Positions 54,881 to 63,758 of a stretch of DNA of 64,000 nt are shown here, piece after piece. Both the position numbers and the translations under genes were made by a program. The notes under the pieces are model-generated. The model worked only from the letters and a program-made list of their open reading frames with translations, was not told where the DNA came from and did no database searches. Numbering within the stretch: the stretch's first letter is position 1; every line of letters starts with the position of its first letter. The stretch is from Falsirhodobacter flavus (GTDB lineage: Bacteria; Pseudomonadota; Alphaproteobacteria; Rhodobacterales; Rhodobacteraceae), in NCBI GenBank assembly GCA_029846755.1, contig JARWBI010000004.1, positions 1 through 64,000 of the forward strand, given 5' to 3'.

Positions 54881-55770
54881 GCGGGTTTCGCGCAGTCCCA
54901 GTCTTTGACGGCGGTCTTCAGGTGCGCAAGGAAGGCCTGCACCTTCAGCGTGCGGTGCAGGTCCACATGGGTTACGATCCACAGCGGTGCGTCCCAGTCG
55001 GGCTGGCTGGGCAGCACCTCGATCAGGTCGTCGCGGCGATGGGCGCGGAACATCGGCAGAAAGCCGACGCCCGCACCGCTGATGACGGCCTCGTCCAGCG
55101 CAGAACTGTCCGAGGCGCGGAAGACCAGCGATTCTGGCGGCACGGCCCCGGCCAACCAGCGGTGGAAGGGGGCGCGGCTGATCGGCCCCTCGGCCCCGAT
55201 GAAGCGGTGGCGGGCGGCGGTCTGAATGGTCGGCACGCCGAACCGCTCGGCATAGGATTTCGCGACGAACAGCCCGTGGCGCAGGCGCATCAGCGGCTGC
55301 ACGACATTGTCCGGCTCCTCCGGCGCCGCACCGGCGCGGATGGCGACATGCGCCTCGCCATAGTCCAGCCGGAAGACGCGCATGTCGGACAGGAACCGCA
55401 CGATCAGGCCGGGATGCTGGTTCTGGAAATCGACCAGCGTCTTGGTCATCAGTTCGGCCACGCCGCTGATGGAGGTGACGACCAATTCGCCCGCCACTTC
55501 CTCGCCCTGACCACGGATGCGGCTGGCAAGTTGGCCGAACTGTTCCTCGGTGGTTTGGGCGACGGTCAGCAGGTCGCGCCCCGCCTCGGTGGGGGTATAT
55601 CCGCGCGCGTGACGCTGGAACAGTTTCGAGCCGAGCCGTTTCTCCAGCGCGTCGATATGGCGGATGACGGTGGCATGATGCACGCCAAGGGCTTCTGCCG
55701 CGCCGGACACCGTGCCAAGGCGGGCCACCTGAAACGCGGTGCGGATCTCGTCCCAGTTCTCAAAGCTCAT
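54877..55770 (-). CDS. LysR-family transcriptional regulator
   Basis: A 297-residue LysR-type regulator. The helix-turn-helix is in RLGTVSGAAEALGVHHATVIRHIDALEKRLG (named in parts: GTVSGAAEALGVHH, IRHIDALEKRLG), and the effector-binding domain begins near residue 90 (ELVVTSISGVAELMTK). The ATG at 55770 is chosen; a GTG ten codons earlier lies inside a perfect operator-like palindrome, so the shorter form is preferred. It is not divergent from any obvious metabolic operon, and its 3' end abuts the hmu promoter region. Targets unknown. Confidence 0.9.
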   Translation of the reverse strand: MSFENWDEIRTAFQVARLGTVSGAAEALGVHHATVIRHIDALEKRLGSKLFQRHARGYTPTEAGRDLLTVAQTTEEQFGQLASRIRGQGEEVAGELVVTSISGVAELMTKTLVDFQNQHPGLIVRFLSDMRVFRLDYGEAHVAIRAGAAPEEPDNVVQPLMRLRHGLFVAKSYAERFGVPTIQTAARHRFIGAEGPISRAPFHRWLAGAVPPESLVFRASDSSALDEAVISGAGVGFLPMFRAHRRDDLIEVLPSQPDWDAPLWIVTHVDLHRTLKVQAFLAHLKTAVKDWDCAKPA

Positions 55771-55784
55771 CAGCGCACCGTCCT

Positions 55785-55802
55785 TTGTGCATTTTCGCAC
55801 AA
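55785..55802. promoter_or_regulatory. LysR-type inverted repeat at its own promoter
   Basis: TTGTGC-ATTTTC-GCACAA is a perfect 6-bp dyad with a 6-bp spacer, 15 bp upstream of the LysR start codon. It has T-N-A LysR-box character. Likely an autoregulatory site; binding is inferred. Confidence 0.55.
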
Positions 55803-56004
55803 CTTACGCGCGGGGGCGGCAAACTCAAGCCTTTCCTTGACTCGAGCGGGCGGGGGGCGTATTGGACCCGCGTCCCGGAGTCCGTCTTGCGCCTCCGGTC
55901 CCATCATGGGATCGCCATCCACCAGCGCGTTGCGCCCGTGGGTGACGTTGGCGTTTGGAGCGTTCCGACCTATGTCGGGGCAGGGCAACTGAAAGGGTAA
56001 GGCC

Positions 56005-57492
56005 ATGTTCGAGAATCTGTCAGAACGGCTTGGTGGCGTCTTCGACCGCCTGACCCGTCAGGGTGCCCTGACCGAAGACGACGTCGCCACCGCCCTGCGC
56101 GAGGTTCGCACCGCGCTGCTGGAGGCCGACGTTTCGCTGCCCGTGGCGCGCGATTTCGTCAAGCGGGTGCAGGAAAAGGCCAAGGGCCAGCACGTCACGA
56201 AATCGGTGACGCCGGGCCAGCAGGTCGTGAAGATCGTCCATGACGAGCTTGTGCAGGTCCTGACCGGCGAAGGCCGCGCCGATGCGCTGAAGATCGACAA
56301 CCCGCCCGCCGCGATCCTGATGGTGGGTCTGCAAGGGTCGGGCAAGACGACCACGACCGCCAAGATCGCGAAGCGGCTGAAGGACCGTGACGGCAAGCGC
56401 ATCCTGCTCGCCTCGCTGGACACCAACCGTCCGGCGGCGATGGAGCAGCTGGCGATTCTGGCCGGACAGATCGGCGTGGACAGCCTGCCGATCGTGAAGG
56501 GCGAATCCGCGGTCCAGATCGCGAAACGCGCCAAGACGCAGGCCTCGATGGGCGGCTATGACGTCGTGATGCTGGACACTGCGGGCCGTCTGCATATCGA
56601 CGAAGTGCTGATGTCCGAGGTTCAGGCGGTGCGCGACATCGCGAGCCCGCGCGAGACGCTGCTGGTCGTCGATGGCCTGACGGGTCAGGACGCGGTGAAC
56701 GTCGCGACCCAGTTCGACGGGCAGGTGGGTATTTCGGGCGTCGTTCTGACGCGGATGGATGGCGACGGGCGCGGCGGTGCGGCGCTGTCGATGCGCGCGA
56801 TCACCGGCAAGCCGATCCGCTTCGTGGGTCTGGGCGAAAAGATGGACGCGCTGGAGGCTTTCGAGCCGGAGCGCGTTGCGGGCCGTATCCTTGGCATGGG
56901 CGATATCGTCGCGCTGGTCGAAAAGGCGCGCGAGACTTTTGAAGCCGAGCAGGCCGAGAGGATGGTCAAACGCTTCCAGAGGGGTCTGTTCAACATGAAC
57001 GACCTGAAGGCGCAGCTTGACCAGATGCTGAAGATGGGCGGGATGCAGGGCGTCATGGGCATGCTTCCGGGCATGGGCAAGATGCAGAAGGCTGCTGCCG
57101 ATGCGGGCTTCGACGATCGGATGCTGCGCCGCCAGATCGCGCTCATCAACTCGATGACCAAAAAGGAACGGGCGAACCCGGACCTGCTGCAAGCCAGCCG
57201 CAAGAAGCGGATCGCTGCCGGCGCGGGGCTTGAGGTGTCCGAACTGAACAAGCTTCTGAAACAGCACCGCCAGATGGCGGACATGATGAAGAAGATGGGC
57301 AAGGGCGGCATGATGAAGAACGCCTTGAAGAACATGCTGGGCGGCAAGACCCCGGACCCGAGCCAGATGGACCCCGAGGCACTGGCAAAGGCCGCCGAGG
57401 CGATGAAGGGCCAGATGCCCGCCGGATTCGGTGGGATGCCGAAGGGGCTGACCCTTCCGGCGGGCCTGTCGGGGCTGACGCGCAAGAAATGA
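56005..57492 (+). CDS. ffh: Signal recognition particle GTPase Ffh
   Basis: A 495-residue SRP54 homologue. The NG domain has P-loop GLQGSGKTTTTAKIA, DTAGRLHID and TRMDGDGRGG; the C-terminal Met-rich M domain (from about residue 330) includes FNMNDLKAQLDQMLKMGG and the SRP-RNA and signal-peptide binding regions. Works with the SRP RNA found at 42250-42340. Start ATG 56005 with an AAGG-type site; it overlaps the downstream acetyltransferase gene by 4 nt. Confidence 0.98.
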   Translation: MFENLSERLGGVFDRLTRQGALTEDDVATALREVRTALLEADVSLPVARDFVKRVQEKAKGQHVTKSVTPGQQVVKIVHDELVQVLTGEGRADALKIDNPPAAILMVGLQGSGKTTTTAKIAKRLKDRDGKRILLASLDTNRPAAMEQLAILAGQIGVDSLPIVKGESAVQIAKRAKTQASMGGYDVVMLDTAGRLHIDEVLMSEVQAVRDIASPRETLLVVDGLTGQDAVNVATQFDGQVGISGVVLTRMDGDGRGGAALSMRAITGKPIRFVGLGEKMDALEAFEPERVAGRILGMGDIVALVEKARETFEAEQAERMVKRFQRGLFNMNDLKAQLDQMLKMGGMQGVMGMLPGMGKMQKAAADAGFDDRMLRRQIALINSMTKKERANPDLLQASRKKRIAAGAGLEVSELNKLLKQHRQMADMMKKMGKGGMMKNALKNMLGGKTPDPSQMDPEALAKAAEAMKGQMPAGFGGMPKGLTLPAGLSGLTRKK

Positions 57493-58010
57493 TCGCGCTG
57501 ACCGCAACTCCGGTTCTGGAAACGGAACGCCTGATCCTCCGCGCCCCCGTGGCGACGGATTATCCGGCCTATGAGGAGTTCATGGCGTCATCGCGTTCCG
57601 ACCGGATGGGCGGGCCGATGGACGGGCGCACGGCGTTCCGGGCCTTTGCCGCGCATATCGGCCATTGGGTGATGAGGGGCTTCGGCCAGTTCGTCATCAC
57701 CGACCGCCGCACGGGCGAGCCGATGGGTCAGGTCGGCCCGTGGTTTCCGCAAGGCAAGCCCGAGCAGGAGATCGGCTGGTCGCTCTGGACGGGCGAGGGG
57801 CAGGGCATCGCCTATGAGGCCGCCATCGCCGCGCGCGCGCATGTCTTCGACACGCTGGGCTGGGAAACCGCCGTCAGCTACATCGCGGTGGACAATGCCC
57901 GGTCGGCGGCGCTGGCCGAACGCATGGGCGCGGTCATCGACCCTGAAGCCACGCCGATGGACGCGCCCTTTCCGATGAATGTCTGGCGCCATCCGAGGAG
58001 GACAGCATGA
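57489..58010 (+). CDS. GNAT-family N-acetyltransferase
   Basis: A 173-residue GNAT acetyltransferase of the RimJ/RimL-type arrangement: VLETERLILRAPVATDYPAY at the N-terminus, IGWSLWTGEGQGIAYEAAIA for the acetyl-CoA loop region and VSYIAVDNARSAALAERMGA as motif B. The start overlaps the ffh stop (ATGA) and the stop overlaps the chorismate mutase start, so it is coupled on both sides. The substrate may be a protein N-terminus or small molecule. Confidence 0.9.
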   Translation: MIALTATPVLETERLILRAPVATDYPAYEEFMASSRSDRMGGPMDGRTAFRAFAAHIGHWVMRGFGQFVITDRRTGEPMGQVGPWFPQGKPEQEIGWSLWTGEGQGIAYEAAIAARAHVFDTLGWETAVSYIAVDNARSAALAERMGAVIDPEATPMDAPFPMNVWRHPRRTA

Positions 58011-58300
58011 GTGACGCCCTACGTGCAGCCGAACTGCTGAAAGGCCACCGCGAAAGCATCGACCGGCTGGACGCGATCCTTGTCTATACGCTTGCCGAAC
58101 GCTTCAAGCACACGCAGGCGGTGGGCGTTCTGAAGGCCGAACATGCGCTGCCGCCCTCGGACCCCGCACGCGAGGGGCAGCAGATCGAGCGGCTGGAGTG
58201 GTTGGCCCGCGAGGGCGATCTCGATCCCGAATTCGCCAAGAAATTCCTGAACTTCATCATCGCCGAAGTCATCAGGCATCACGAACAACACCAGAAATGA
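58007..58300 (+). CDS. Chorismate mutase (AroQ class)
   Basis: A 97-residue all-helical chorismate mutase that converts chorismate to prephenate. ESIDRLDAILVYTLAERFKHTQAVGVLKAEH carries the conserved Arg/Lys residues (named in parts: ESIDRLDAILVYTLAERF, VGVLKAEH), and the C-terminal helix ends NFIIAEVIRHHEQHQK. Start ATG 58007 overlaps the acetyltransferase stop. It lies close to aroA, both serving aromatic amino acid synthesis, though separated by rpsP-rimM-trmB. Confidence 0.93.
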   Translation: MSDALRAAELLKGHRESIDRLDAILVYTLAERFKHTQAVGVLKAEHALPPSDPAREGQQIERLEWLAREGDLDPEFAKKFLNFIIAEVIRHHEQHQK

Positions 58301-58320
58301 GCCTTTAAGGAGATACCAAC

Positions 58321-58674
58321 ATGGCCATGAAAATCCGTCTCGCCCGTGGCGGCTCGAAGAAACGCCCGCACTACGCCATCGTTGCGTCCGACTCGCGCAT
58401 GCCGCGCGACGGCCGCTTCCTGGAAAAGCTGGGCACCTACAACCCGCTGCTGGCGAAAGACAGCGAAGACCGCGTGAAGCTGAACGTGGAGCGCGTTCAG
58501 TACTGGCTGGGCCAGGGCGCACAGCCGACCGACCGCGTCGCGCGCTTCCTGGAATCGGCCGGCCTGAAAGAGAAGACCGCCCGCAACAACCCCAAGGCCG
58601 CCGAGCCGGGCAAGAAAGCGAAAGAGCTGGCTGCTAAGAAAGCTGCCCGCGCAGCTGCTCCGGCAGAAGAGTAA
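58321..58674 (+). CDS. rpsP: 30S ribosomal protein bS16
   Basis: A 117-residue bS16. The conserved N-terminus is [20 protein letters not shown], with [12 protein letters not shown] typical of the family. It is longer than the E. coli protein because of an Ala/Lys-rich C-terminal tail ([18 protein letters not shown]), common in alphaproteobacteria. Start ATG 58321 with AAGGAG upstream. First of the rpsP-rimM-trmB set. Confidence 0.97.
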   Translation: MAMKIRLARGGSKKRPHYAIVASDSRMPRDGRFLEKLGTYNPLLAKDSEDRVKLNVERVQYWLGQGAQPTDRVARFLESAGLKEKTARNNPKAAEPGKKAKELAAKKAARAAAPAEE

Positions 58675-58677
58675 GAG

Positions 58678-59175
58678 ATGTCCTCGTCCCGTATCTGCGT
58701 GGGTGCGATTGCCGGATCCTTCGGGGTGCGGGGCGAGGTGCGCCTGAAAAGCTTCTGCGCCATCCCCGAGGCGATCGCCGATTACGGCCCGGTCGTGTCG
58801 GAGGATGGGCGGCAGTTCCGCATCACGCTGACCCGGCCCGTCGCGGGCGGTCTTGGCGCGCGCCTGACCGGCGTTGCGACCAAGGAGGAGGCGGATGCGC
58901 TGAAAGGCACGCAGCTTTACGTCGGCCGGGACAAGCTGCCCGCGCTTGGCGATGACGAATTCTATCACTCCGACCTGATCGGGCTGGAGGTGCGCGATAC
59001 CGGCGGCACCCTGCTTGGCAAGGTCGCGGCGGTGCATAATCACGGCGCCGACGACATCATCGAGGTGCAGGGCAAGGGCGAGGCGCTGCTGCTGCCCTTC
59101 ACCCGCATCGTCGTTCCCACGGTCGATCTGACCGAGGGGCGCATCGTCGTCGATCCCCCCGAGGAAGACGAATGA
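58678..59175 (+). CDS. rimM: 16S rRNA processing protein RimM
   Basis: A 165-residue ribosome maturation factor: [18 protein letters not shown] opens the N-terminal barrel, and the PRC-barrel domain contains [11 protein letters not shown] and [12 protein letters not shown]. RimM helps mature the 30S head with S19. ATG 58678 follows the rpsP stop by 3 nt, and it overlaps trmB by 4 nt. Confidence 0.97.
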   Translation: MSSSRICVGAIAGSFGVRGEVRLKSFCAIPEAIADYGPVVSEDGRQFRITLTRPVAGGLGARLTGVATKEEADALKGTQLYVGRDKLPALGDDEFYHSDLIGLEVRDTGGTLLGKVAAVHNHGADDIIEVQGKGEALLLPFTRIVVPTVDLTEGRIVVDPPEEDE

Positions 59176-59843
59176 TCCCCCATCCCAAACGCCGCAACTT
59201 CTATGGCCGCATCCATGGCAAGACCCTGCGGCAAAGCCAGAAAGGGTATCTGGAGGATCTGGGCCACCTGCGCCCGCAGGGGATCACCTTCGACGAAAAC
59301 CCCGAGCGCAAGCAGATCGACCTGTTTCCGGGCCGCGAGACCTGGCTGGAGGTCGGCTTCGGCGGCGGCGAGCATATGGTGGCGATGGCGGCGCGGTATC
59401 GCGACGTGTCGATCATCGGCTGCGAGCCTTTCGTGAACGGTGTCGCGATGCTGCTGGGCAAGATCCGCGCGGCCGAGGTCACGAATGTCGCCGTCCACCC
59501 CGGCGATGCGCGCGATCTGATGGACGTGCTGCCGGATGCCAGCATTTCCAAGGCGTTCCTGAACTATCCCGACCCGTGGCCCAAGGCGCGGCATCACCGG
59601 CGGCGGTTCGTGACGCAGGATCACCTGATCCCGCTGTTCCGCGTGATGAAGCCGGGGGCGGAGTTCCGCGTCGCCTCGGACATTCCCGATTACATCCGCC
59701 AGACGCTGGAGGAAGGGCCAAAGGCCGGGTTCACGCTGGTCCACGAAGGGCCGGATGCGTGGGATGACTGGCATTCCACCCGATACGAGCAGAAGGCGCT
59801 GCGCGAGGGCCGCGCCCCGCATTACGTGACCTTCCGCCGCTGA
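59172..59843 (+). CDS. trmB: tRNA (guanine-N7-)-methyltransferase TrmB
   Basis: A 223-residue SAM-dependent methyltransferase that makes m7G46 in t[21 protein letters not shown] is the SAM-binding motif [15 protein letters not shown] follows, and [18 protein letters not shown] is the TrmB hallmark. It occupies the slot after rimM where trmD lies in many bacteria; trmD is not seen here. Start ATG 59172 overlaps rimM (ATGA). Confidence 0.95.
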   Translation: MIPHPKRRNFYGRIHGKTLRQSQKGYLEDLGHLRPQGITFDENPERKQIDLFPGRETWLEVGFGGGEHMVAMAARYRDVSIIGCEPFVNGVAMLLGKIRAAEVTNVAVHPGDARDLMDVLPDASISKAFLNYPDPWPKARHHRRRFVTQDHLIPLFRVMKPGAEFRVASDIPDYIRQTLEEGPKAGFTLVHEGPDAWDDWHSTRYEQKALREGRAPHYVTFRR

Positions 59844-59886
59844 CGCTAACATGCTAGGGGCGTTCCTCGAGAGAAGGAGACGCCCC

Positions 59887-61221
59887 ATGTCCGGCCACGG
59901 CACCCCCGAACCCATGACCGCCCACCGCTCCGGCCCGCTGAAGGGCGTGGCAGAGATTCCGGGCGACAAGTCGATCAGCCACCGCGCGCTGATCTTCGGG
60001 GCGATGGCGGTCGGGGAAACCAAGATCACCGGGCTGCTGGAAGGGCAGGACGTTCTGGACACCGCGAAAGCGATGCGGGCCTTCGGCGCGGATGTGATCC
60101 AGCACGGCCCCGGCGCGTGGTCGGTGCACGGCGTCGGCGTCGGCGGCTTCCGCGAGCCGGAGGATGTGATCGACTGCGGCAACTCTGGCACCGGAGTGCG
60201 GCTTATCATGGGGACGATGGCGACCTCTCCCATCAGTACGACGTTCACGGGGGATGCGTCCCTGCGCAAACGGCCCATGGGGCGCGTGACCGATCCGCTG
60301 GCCCTGTTCGGGGCGCAAAGCTATGGCCGGAAGGGCGGGCGTCTGCCTTTGACGCTGGTGGGCGCCGCGAACCCGGTTCCGGTGCAATACACGACGCCGA
60401 TGCCCTCGGCGCAGGTGAAGTCGGCGGTGCTTCTGGCGGCGCTGAACGCACCCGGAGAGACGGTCGTGACCGAGCGTGAGGCGACGCGCGACCATTCCGA
60501 GCGGATGCTGGTCGGCTTCGGTGCGAAGCTGTCGGTGGAGCGCACCGACGCGGGCAACGTCATCACCCTGCAAGGTCAGCCGGAACTGCGTCCGCAGGTC
60601 GTGGCGGTGCCGCGCGATCCGTCCTCGGCGGCGTTTCCGGTCTGTGCCGCGGTGATCGTCGAAGGGTCGGACATTCTGGTTCCGGGCGTGAGCCAGAACA
60701 CCACCCGCAACGGGCTTTACCCGACGCTGGTGGAAATGGGCGCCGACATCGCCTTCGAGAATCCGCGCGAGGAGGGCGGAGAGCCGGTTGCGGACCTGCG
60801 CGTGCGGTTCTCGGCGCTGAAGGGGATCGAGGTGCCGCCGGAACGCGCGCCTTCGATGATCGACGAATATCCGGTGCTGTCGGTGGTCGCGGCCTTCGCC
60901 GAAGGCAAGACGGTGATGCGCGGCGTCAAGGAGCTTCGGGTCAAGGAATCCGACCGCATCGACGCGATGGCGCGCGGGCTGGAGGCCTGCGGCGTGACGA
61001 TCGAAGAAGACGAAGATACGCTGATCGTCCACGGCCTTGGCGGCAAGGTGCCGGGCGGCGCAACCGTAGCGACGCATATCGACCACCGCATAGCGATGAG
61101 CTTTCTGGTGCTGGGCCTCGCCTCGCAAAAGCCGGTAACGGTGGATGACGGATCGCCCATTGCGACGTCCTTCCCGATCTTCGGCAGGCTGATGGCGGAT
61201 TTGGGCGCGGATATACGGTGA
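59887..61221 (+). CDS. aroA: 3-phosphoshikimate 1-carboxyvinyltransferase, CP4-like class II
   Basis: A 444-residue EPSP synthase. The N-terminus [21 protein letters not shown] and the motifs [26 protein letters not shown] and [11 protein letters not shown] match the Agrobacterium CP4-like class II group. At the equivalent of CP4 Ala100 the segment reads [10 protein letters not shown], so Gly replaces the tolerance-associated Ala. Start ATG 59887 with AAGGAG. The TGA at 61219-61221 originally overlapped a GTG start; a 44-bp tandem duplication follows. Confidence 0.96.
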   Translation: MSGHGTPEPMTAHRSGPLKGVAEIPGDKSISHRALIFGAMAVGETKITGLLEGQDVLDTAKAMRAFGADVIQHGPGAWSVHGVGVGGFREPEDVIDCGNSGTGVRLIMGTMATSPISTTFTGDASLRKRPMGRVTDPLALFGAQSYGRKGGRLPLTLVGAANPVPVQYTTPMPSAQVKSAVLLAALNAPGETVVTEREATRDHSERMLVGFGAKLSVERTDAGNVITLQGQPELRPQVVAVPRDPSSAAFPVCAAVIVEGSDILVPGVSQNTTRNGLYPTLVEMGADIAFENPREEGGEPVADLRVRFSALKGIEVPPERAPSMIDEYPVLSVVAAFAEGKTVMRGVKELRVKESDRIDAMARGLEACGVTIEEDEDTLIVHGLGGKVPGGATVATHIDHRIAMSFLVLGLASQKPVTVDDGSPIATSFPIFGRLMADLGADIR

Positions 61222-61270
61222 TCTTCGGCAGGCTGATGGCGGATTTGGGCGCGGATATACGGTGATCTTC
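61176..61270 (+). repeat. 44-bp tandem duplication at the aroA/cmk junction
   Basis: The 44-bp unit beginning GATCTTCGGC and ending ATATACGGT occurs twice head to tail (61176-61219 and 61220-61263), followed by a further 7 bases of the unit (GATCTTC). The first copy encodes the aroA C-terminus; the second encodes the same residues again as a 15-codon frame (61218-61265) that begins with GTG and ends in a TGA overlapping the cmk start. Confidence 0.97.
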
Positions 61271-61855
61271 ACGGTTGCGATTGACGGCCCGGCAGCGGCG
61301 GGCAAGGGCACCATCGCCCGCGCCGTGGCGGCGGAGTTCGGGTTTGCCCATCTGGACACGGGGTTGCTGTATCGCGCGGTCGGCGCGAAGGGCGGCGATC
61401 CGGTCGCGGCGGCGAAGCTAACGCCCGAAGACCTGGCGCGCGGCGATCTGCGGTCGCTTGCGGCGGGGGAGGCGGCCAGCCGCGTGGCGGCCATCCCCGA
61501 GGTGCGCGCTGCGTTGACCCGCTTCCAGCAGGACTTCGCCCGGCAGGAGGGCGGCGCGGTTCTGGACGGGCGCGACATCGGCACCGTCATCTGCCCAGAG
61601 GCGGAGGTGAAGCTGTTCGTGACCGCCAGCGCGCAAGTGCGGGCGCATCGCCGCTGGCTAGAGGTTGGCGGCGACGAGGCCGAGGTGCTGGCGCAGGTGA
61701 TCGAGCGCGACCGCCGCGACAGCGAACGCGGTGTCGCGCCGATGGTCGCGGCTCCGGATGCGCTCTTGCTTGACACGTCCGAATTGTCTATACCGCAGGC
61801 GATCGAGATGGCCGTCGAAGCCATCCGTCAAAGGATCGGACAGGGTCGGGCGTAA
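61262..61855 (+). CDS. cmk: Cytidylate kinase Cmk
   Basis: A 197-residue CMP/dCMP kinase. P-loop [28 protein letters not shown] and the lid/NMP-bind blocks [19 protein letters not shown] and RDRRDSERG are clear. The start is GTG 61262; the GTG at 61218 gives only 15 codons before stop. Coding is in the aroA-cmk-rpsA order common in bacteria. Translation is probably coupled through the duplicated junction. Confidence 0.96.
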   Translation: MIFTVAIDGPAAAGKGTIARAVAAEFGFAHLDTGLLYRAVGAKGGDPVAAAKLTPEDLARGDLRSLAAGEAASRVAAIPEVRAALTRFQQDFARQEGGAVLDGRDIGTVICPEAEVKLFVTASAQVRAHRRWLEVGGDEAEVLAQVIERDRRDSERGVAPMVAAPDALLLDTSELSIPQAIEMAVEAIRQRIGQGRA

Positions 61856-61940
61856 GCCTCGGGCCCCTTTCGCATTTCCACGAAGACCGGCGGAGCCAAC
61901 CGCATGGCCAGAAAAACCGTATAAAGGAAACTGTAAACGC

Positions 61941-63620
61941 ATGTGCGCTAAAGCAACTATGGACGAATTCGAAGCCCTTCTGAAGGAAAGCTTCGAGATC
62001 GACACCCCGGACGAAGGTTCGGTTGTCAAAGGTCGGGTCATCGCGATCGAAGCGGGCCAGGCCATCATCGATGTCGGCTACAAGATGGAAGGCCGCGTCG
62101 ATCTGAAAGAATTCGCAAACCCCGGCGAAACCGCTGACATCAATGTCGGCGACGAAGTCGAGGTCTATCTGGACCGTGTCGAGAACGCGCGTGGCGAGGC
62201 TGTCATCAGCCGCGAGAAAGCCCGCCGCGAAGAAGCATGGGACCGCCTGGAAAAAGCCTACGCCAACGAGACCCGCGTCGACGGCGCGATCTTCGGCCGC
62301 GTCAAAGGCGGCTTCACGGTCGATCTGGGCGGCGCTGTGGCGTTCCTTCCGGGCAGCCAAGTCGATGTGCGCCCCGTGCGCGACGCCGGCCCGCTCATGG
62401 GCATGAAGCAGCCGTTCCAGATCCTGAAAATGGACCGTCGCCGCGGCAACATCGTTGTCTCGCGTCGTGCGATCCTTGAAGAATCGCGTGCCGAACAGCG
62501 TGCCGAAGTCATCTCCAACCTGACCGAAGGTCAGACCGTGGATGGCGTGGTCAAGAACATCACCGAATACGGTGCGTTCGTCGATCTGGGCGGCGTTGAC
62601 GGCCTGCTGCACGTCACCGACATGGCATGGCGCCGCGTCAACCACCCGTCCGAGATCCTGTCGATCGGCGAGACCGTGAAGGTCCAGGTCATCAAGATCA
62701 ACAAGGACACCCACCGCATCAGCCTGGGCATGAAACAGCTCCAGTCCGATCCGTGGGATTCGGTGGAAATCCAGTATCCGCTGGGTTCGGTCCACAAGGG
62801 CCGCGTCACGAACATCACCGATTACGGCGCGTTCGTGGAACTGGAAGCCGGTGTCGAAGGTCTTGTCCACGTCTCGGAAATGAGCTGGACCAAGAAGAAC
62901 GTGCACCCCGGCAAGATCGTTTCGACCTCGCAAGAAGTCGACGTGATGGTGCTGGAAATCGATTCGGCGAAACGCCGCGTGTCGCTGGGCCTGAAACAGA
63001 CCCAACGCAACCCGTGGGAAGTGTTCGCCGAAACCCATCCGGTCGGCGCGACCATCGAAGGCGAAGTCAAGAACATCACCGAATTCGGTCTGTTCGTCGG
63101 CCTCGACAACGACATCGACGGCATGGTTCACCTTTCGGACCTGTCCTGGGACCAGCGCGGCGAAGACGCGATCCAGAACTACCGCAAGGGCGACACCGTC
63201 CAAGCGGCCGTCACCGAAGTCGATATCGAGAAAGAGCGTATCTCGCTCTCGATCAAGGCTCTGGGCGACGACACGTTCTCGGACGCTGTTGACGGCGTGA
63301 AGCGCGGCTCGATCGTGACCTGTGCGGTCACCGCGATCGAAGACGGCGGCATCGAGGTCGAATACAACGGCATGAAGGCCTTCATCCGTCGTTCGGATCT
63401 GGCCCGCGACCGTGGCGACCAGCGCCCCGAGCGTTTCCAGGTCGGCGACAAGGTCGATGCCCGCGTGACCAACGTGGACAGCAAGACCCGCCGTCTGGGC
63501 CTGTCGATCAAGGCGCGCGAAATCGCCGAGGAGAAAGAGGCCGTCGAACAGTATGGCTCGTCCGACTCGGGCGCGTCGCTGGGCGACATCCTGGGCGCAG
63601 CGCTCAAGAACAACCGCTGA
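61941..63620 (+). CDS. rpsA: 30S ribosomal protein bS1
   Basis: A 559-residue protein with six S1 repeats, each recognisable by a GxFVxL/GLVHVSE-type core (for example YGAFVDLGGVDGLLHVTDMA, YGAFVELEAGVEGLVHVSEM). The N-terminal repeats bind the ribosome and the later ones mRNA. ATG 61941 follows AAGGAAA at longer spacing; ATG 61959 (MDEFEALL) is a possible start. Ends with a clear terminator downstream. Confidence 0.96.
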   Translation: MCAKATMDEFEALLKESFEIDTPDEGSVVKGRVIAIEAGQAIIDVGYKMEGRVDLKEFANPGETADINVGDEVEVYLDRVENARGEAVISREKARREEAWDRLEKAYANETRVDGAIFGRVKGGFTVDLGGAVAFLPGSQVDVRPVRDAGPLMGMKQPFQILKMDRRRGNIVVSRRAILEESRAEQRAEVISNLTEGQTVDGVVKNITEYGAFVDLGGVDGLLHVTDMAWRRVNHPSEILSIGETVKVQVIKINKDTHRISLGMKQLQSDPWDSVEIQYPLGSVHKGRVTNITDYGAFVELEAGVEGLVHVSEMSWTKKNVHPGKIVSTSQEVDVMVLEIDSAKRRVSLGLKQTQRNPWEVFAETHPVGATIEGEVKNITEFGLFVGLDNDIDGMVHLSDLSWDQRGEDAIQNYRKGDTVQAAVTEVDIEKERISLSIKALGDDTFSDAVDGVKRGSIVTCAVTAIEDGGIEVEYNGMKAFIRRSDLARDRGDQRPERFQVGDKVDARVTNVDSKTRRLGLSIKAREIAEEKEAVEQYGSSDSGASLGDILGAALKNNR

Positions 63621-63638
63621 TCTGCCGCGAGGCAACGG

Positions 63639-63670
63639 AAAGGCCCTGCGCATGTCGCGGGGCCTTTTTG
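63639..63670 (+). terminator. Intrinsic terminator after rpsA
   Basis: An AAGGCCC stem, followed by a GC-rich loop and GGGCCTT with a TTTTT run, lies about 20 bp past the rpsA stop and separates it from ihfB. Confidence 0.88.
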
Positions 63671-63758
63671 CTTGTGGGGGTTTTCCTGTTTGTCACAGGA
63701 ATTACATTGCGTATATTCAGGGGGATAAGCGCGGCAGAATGGCCGCATCGGGGGGGTA

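Noticed and set aside
59854-61824. A 656-codon minus-strand frame over aroA and cmk
   Set aside because: Antisense shadow; aroA and cmk have clear family motifs on the plus strand.
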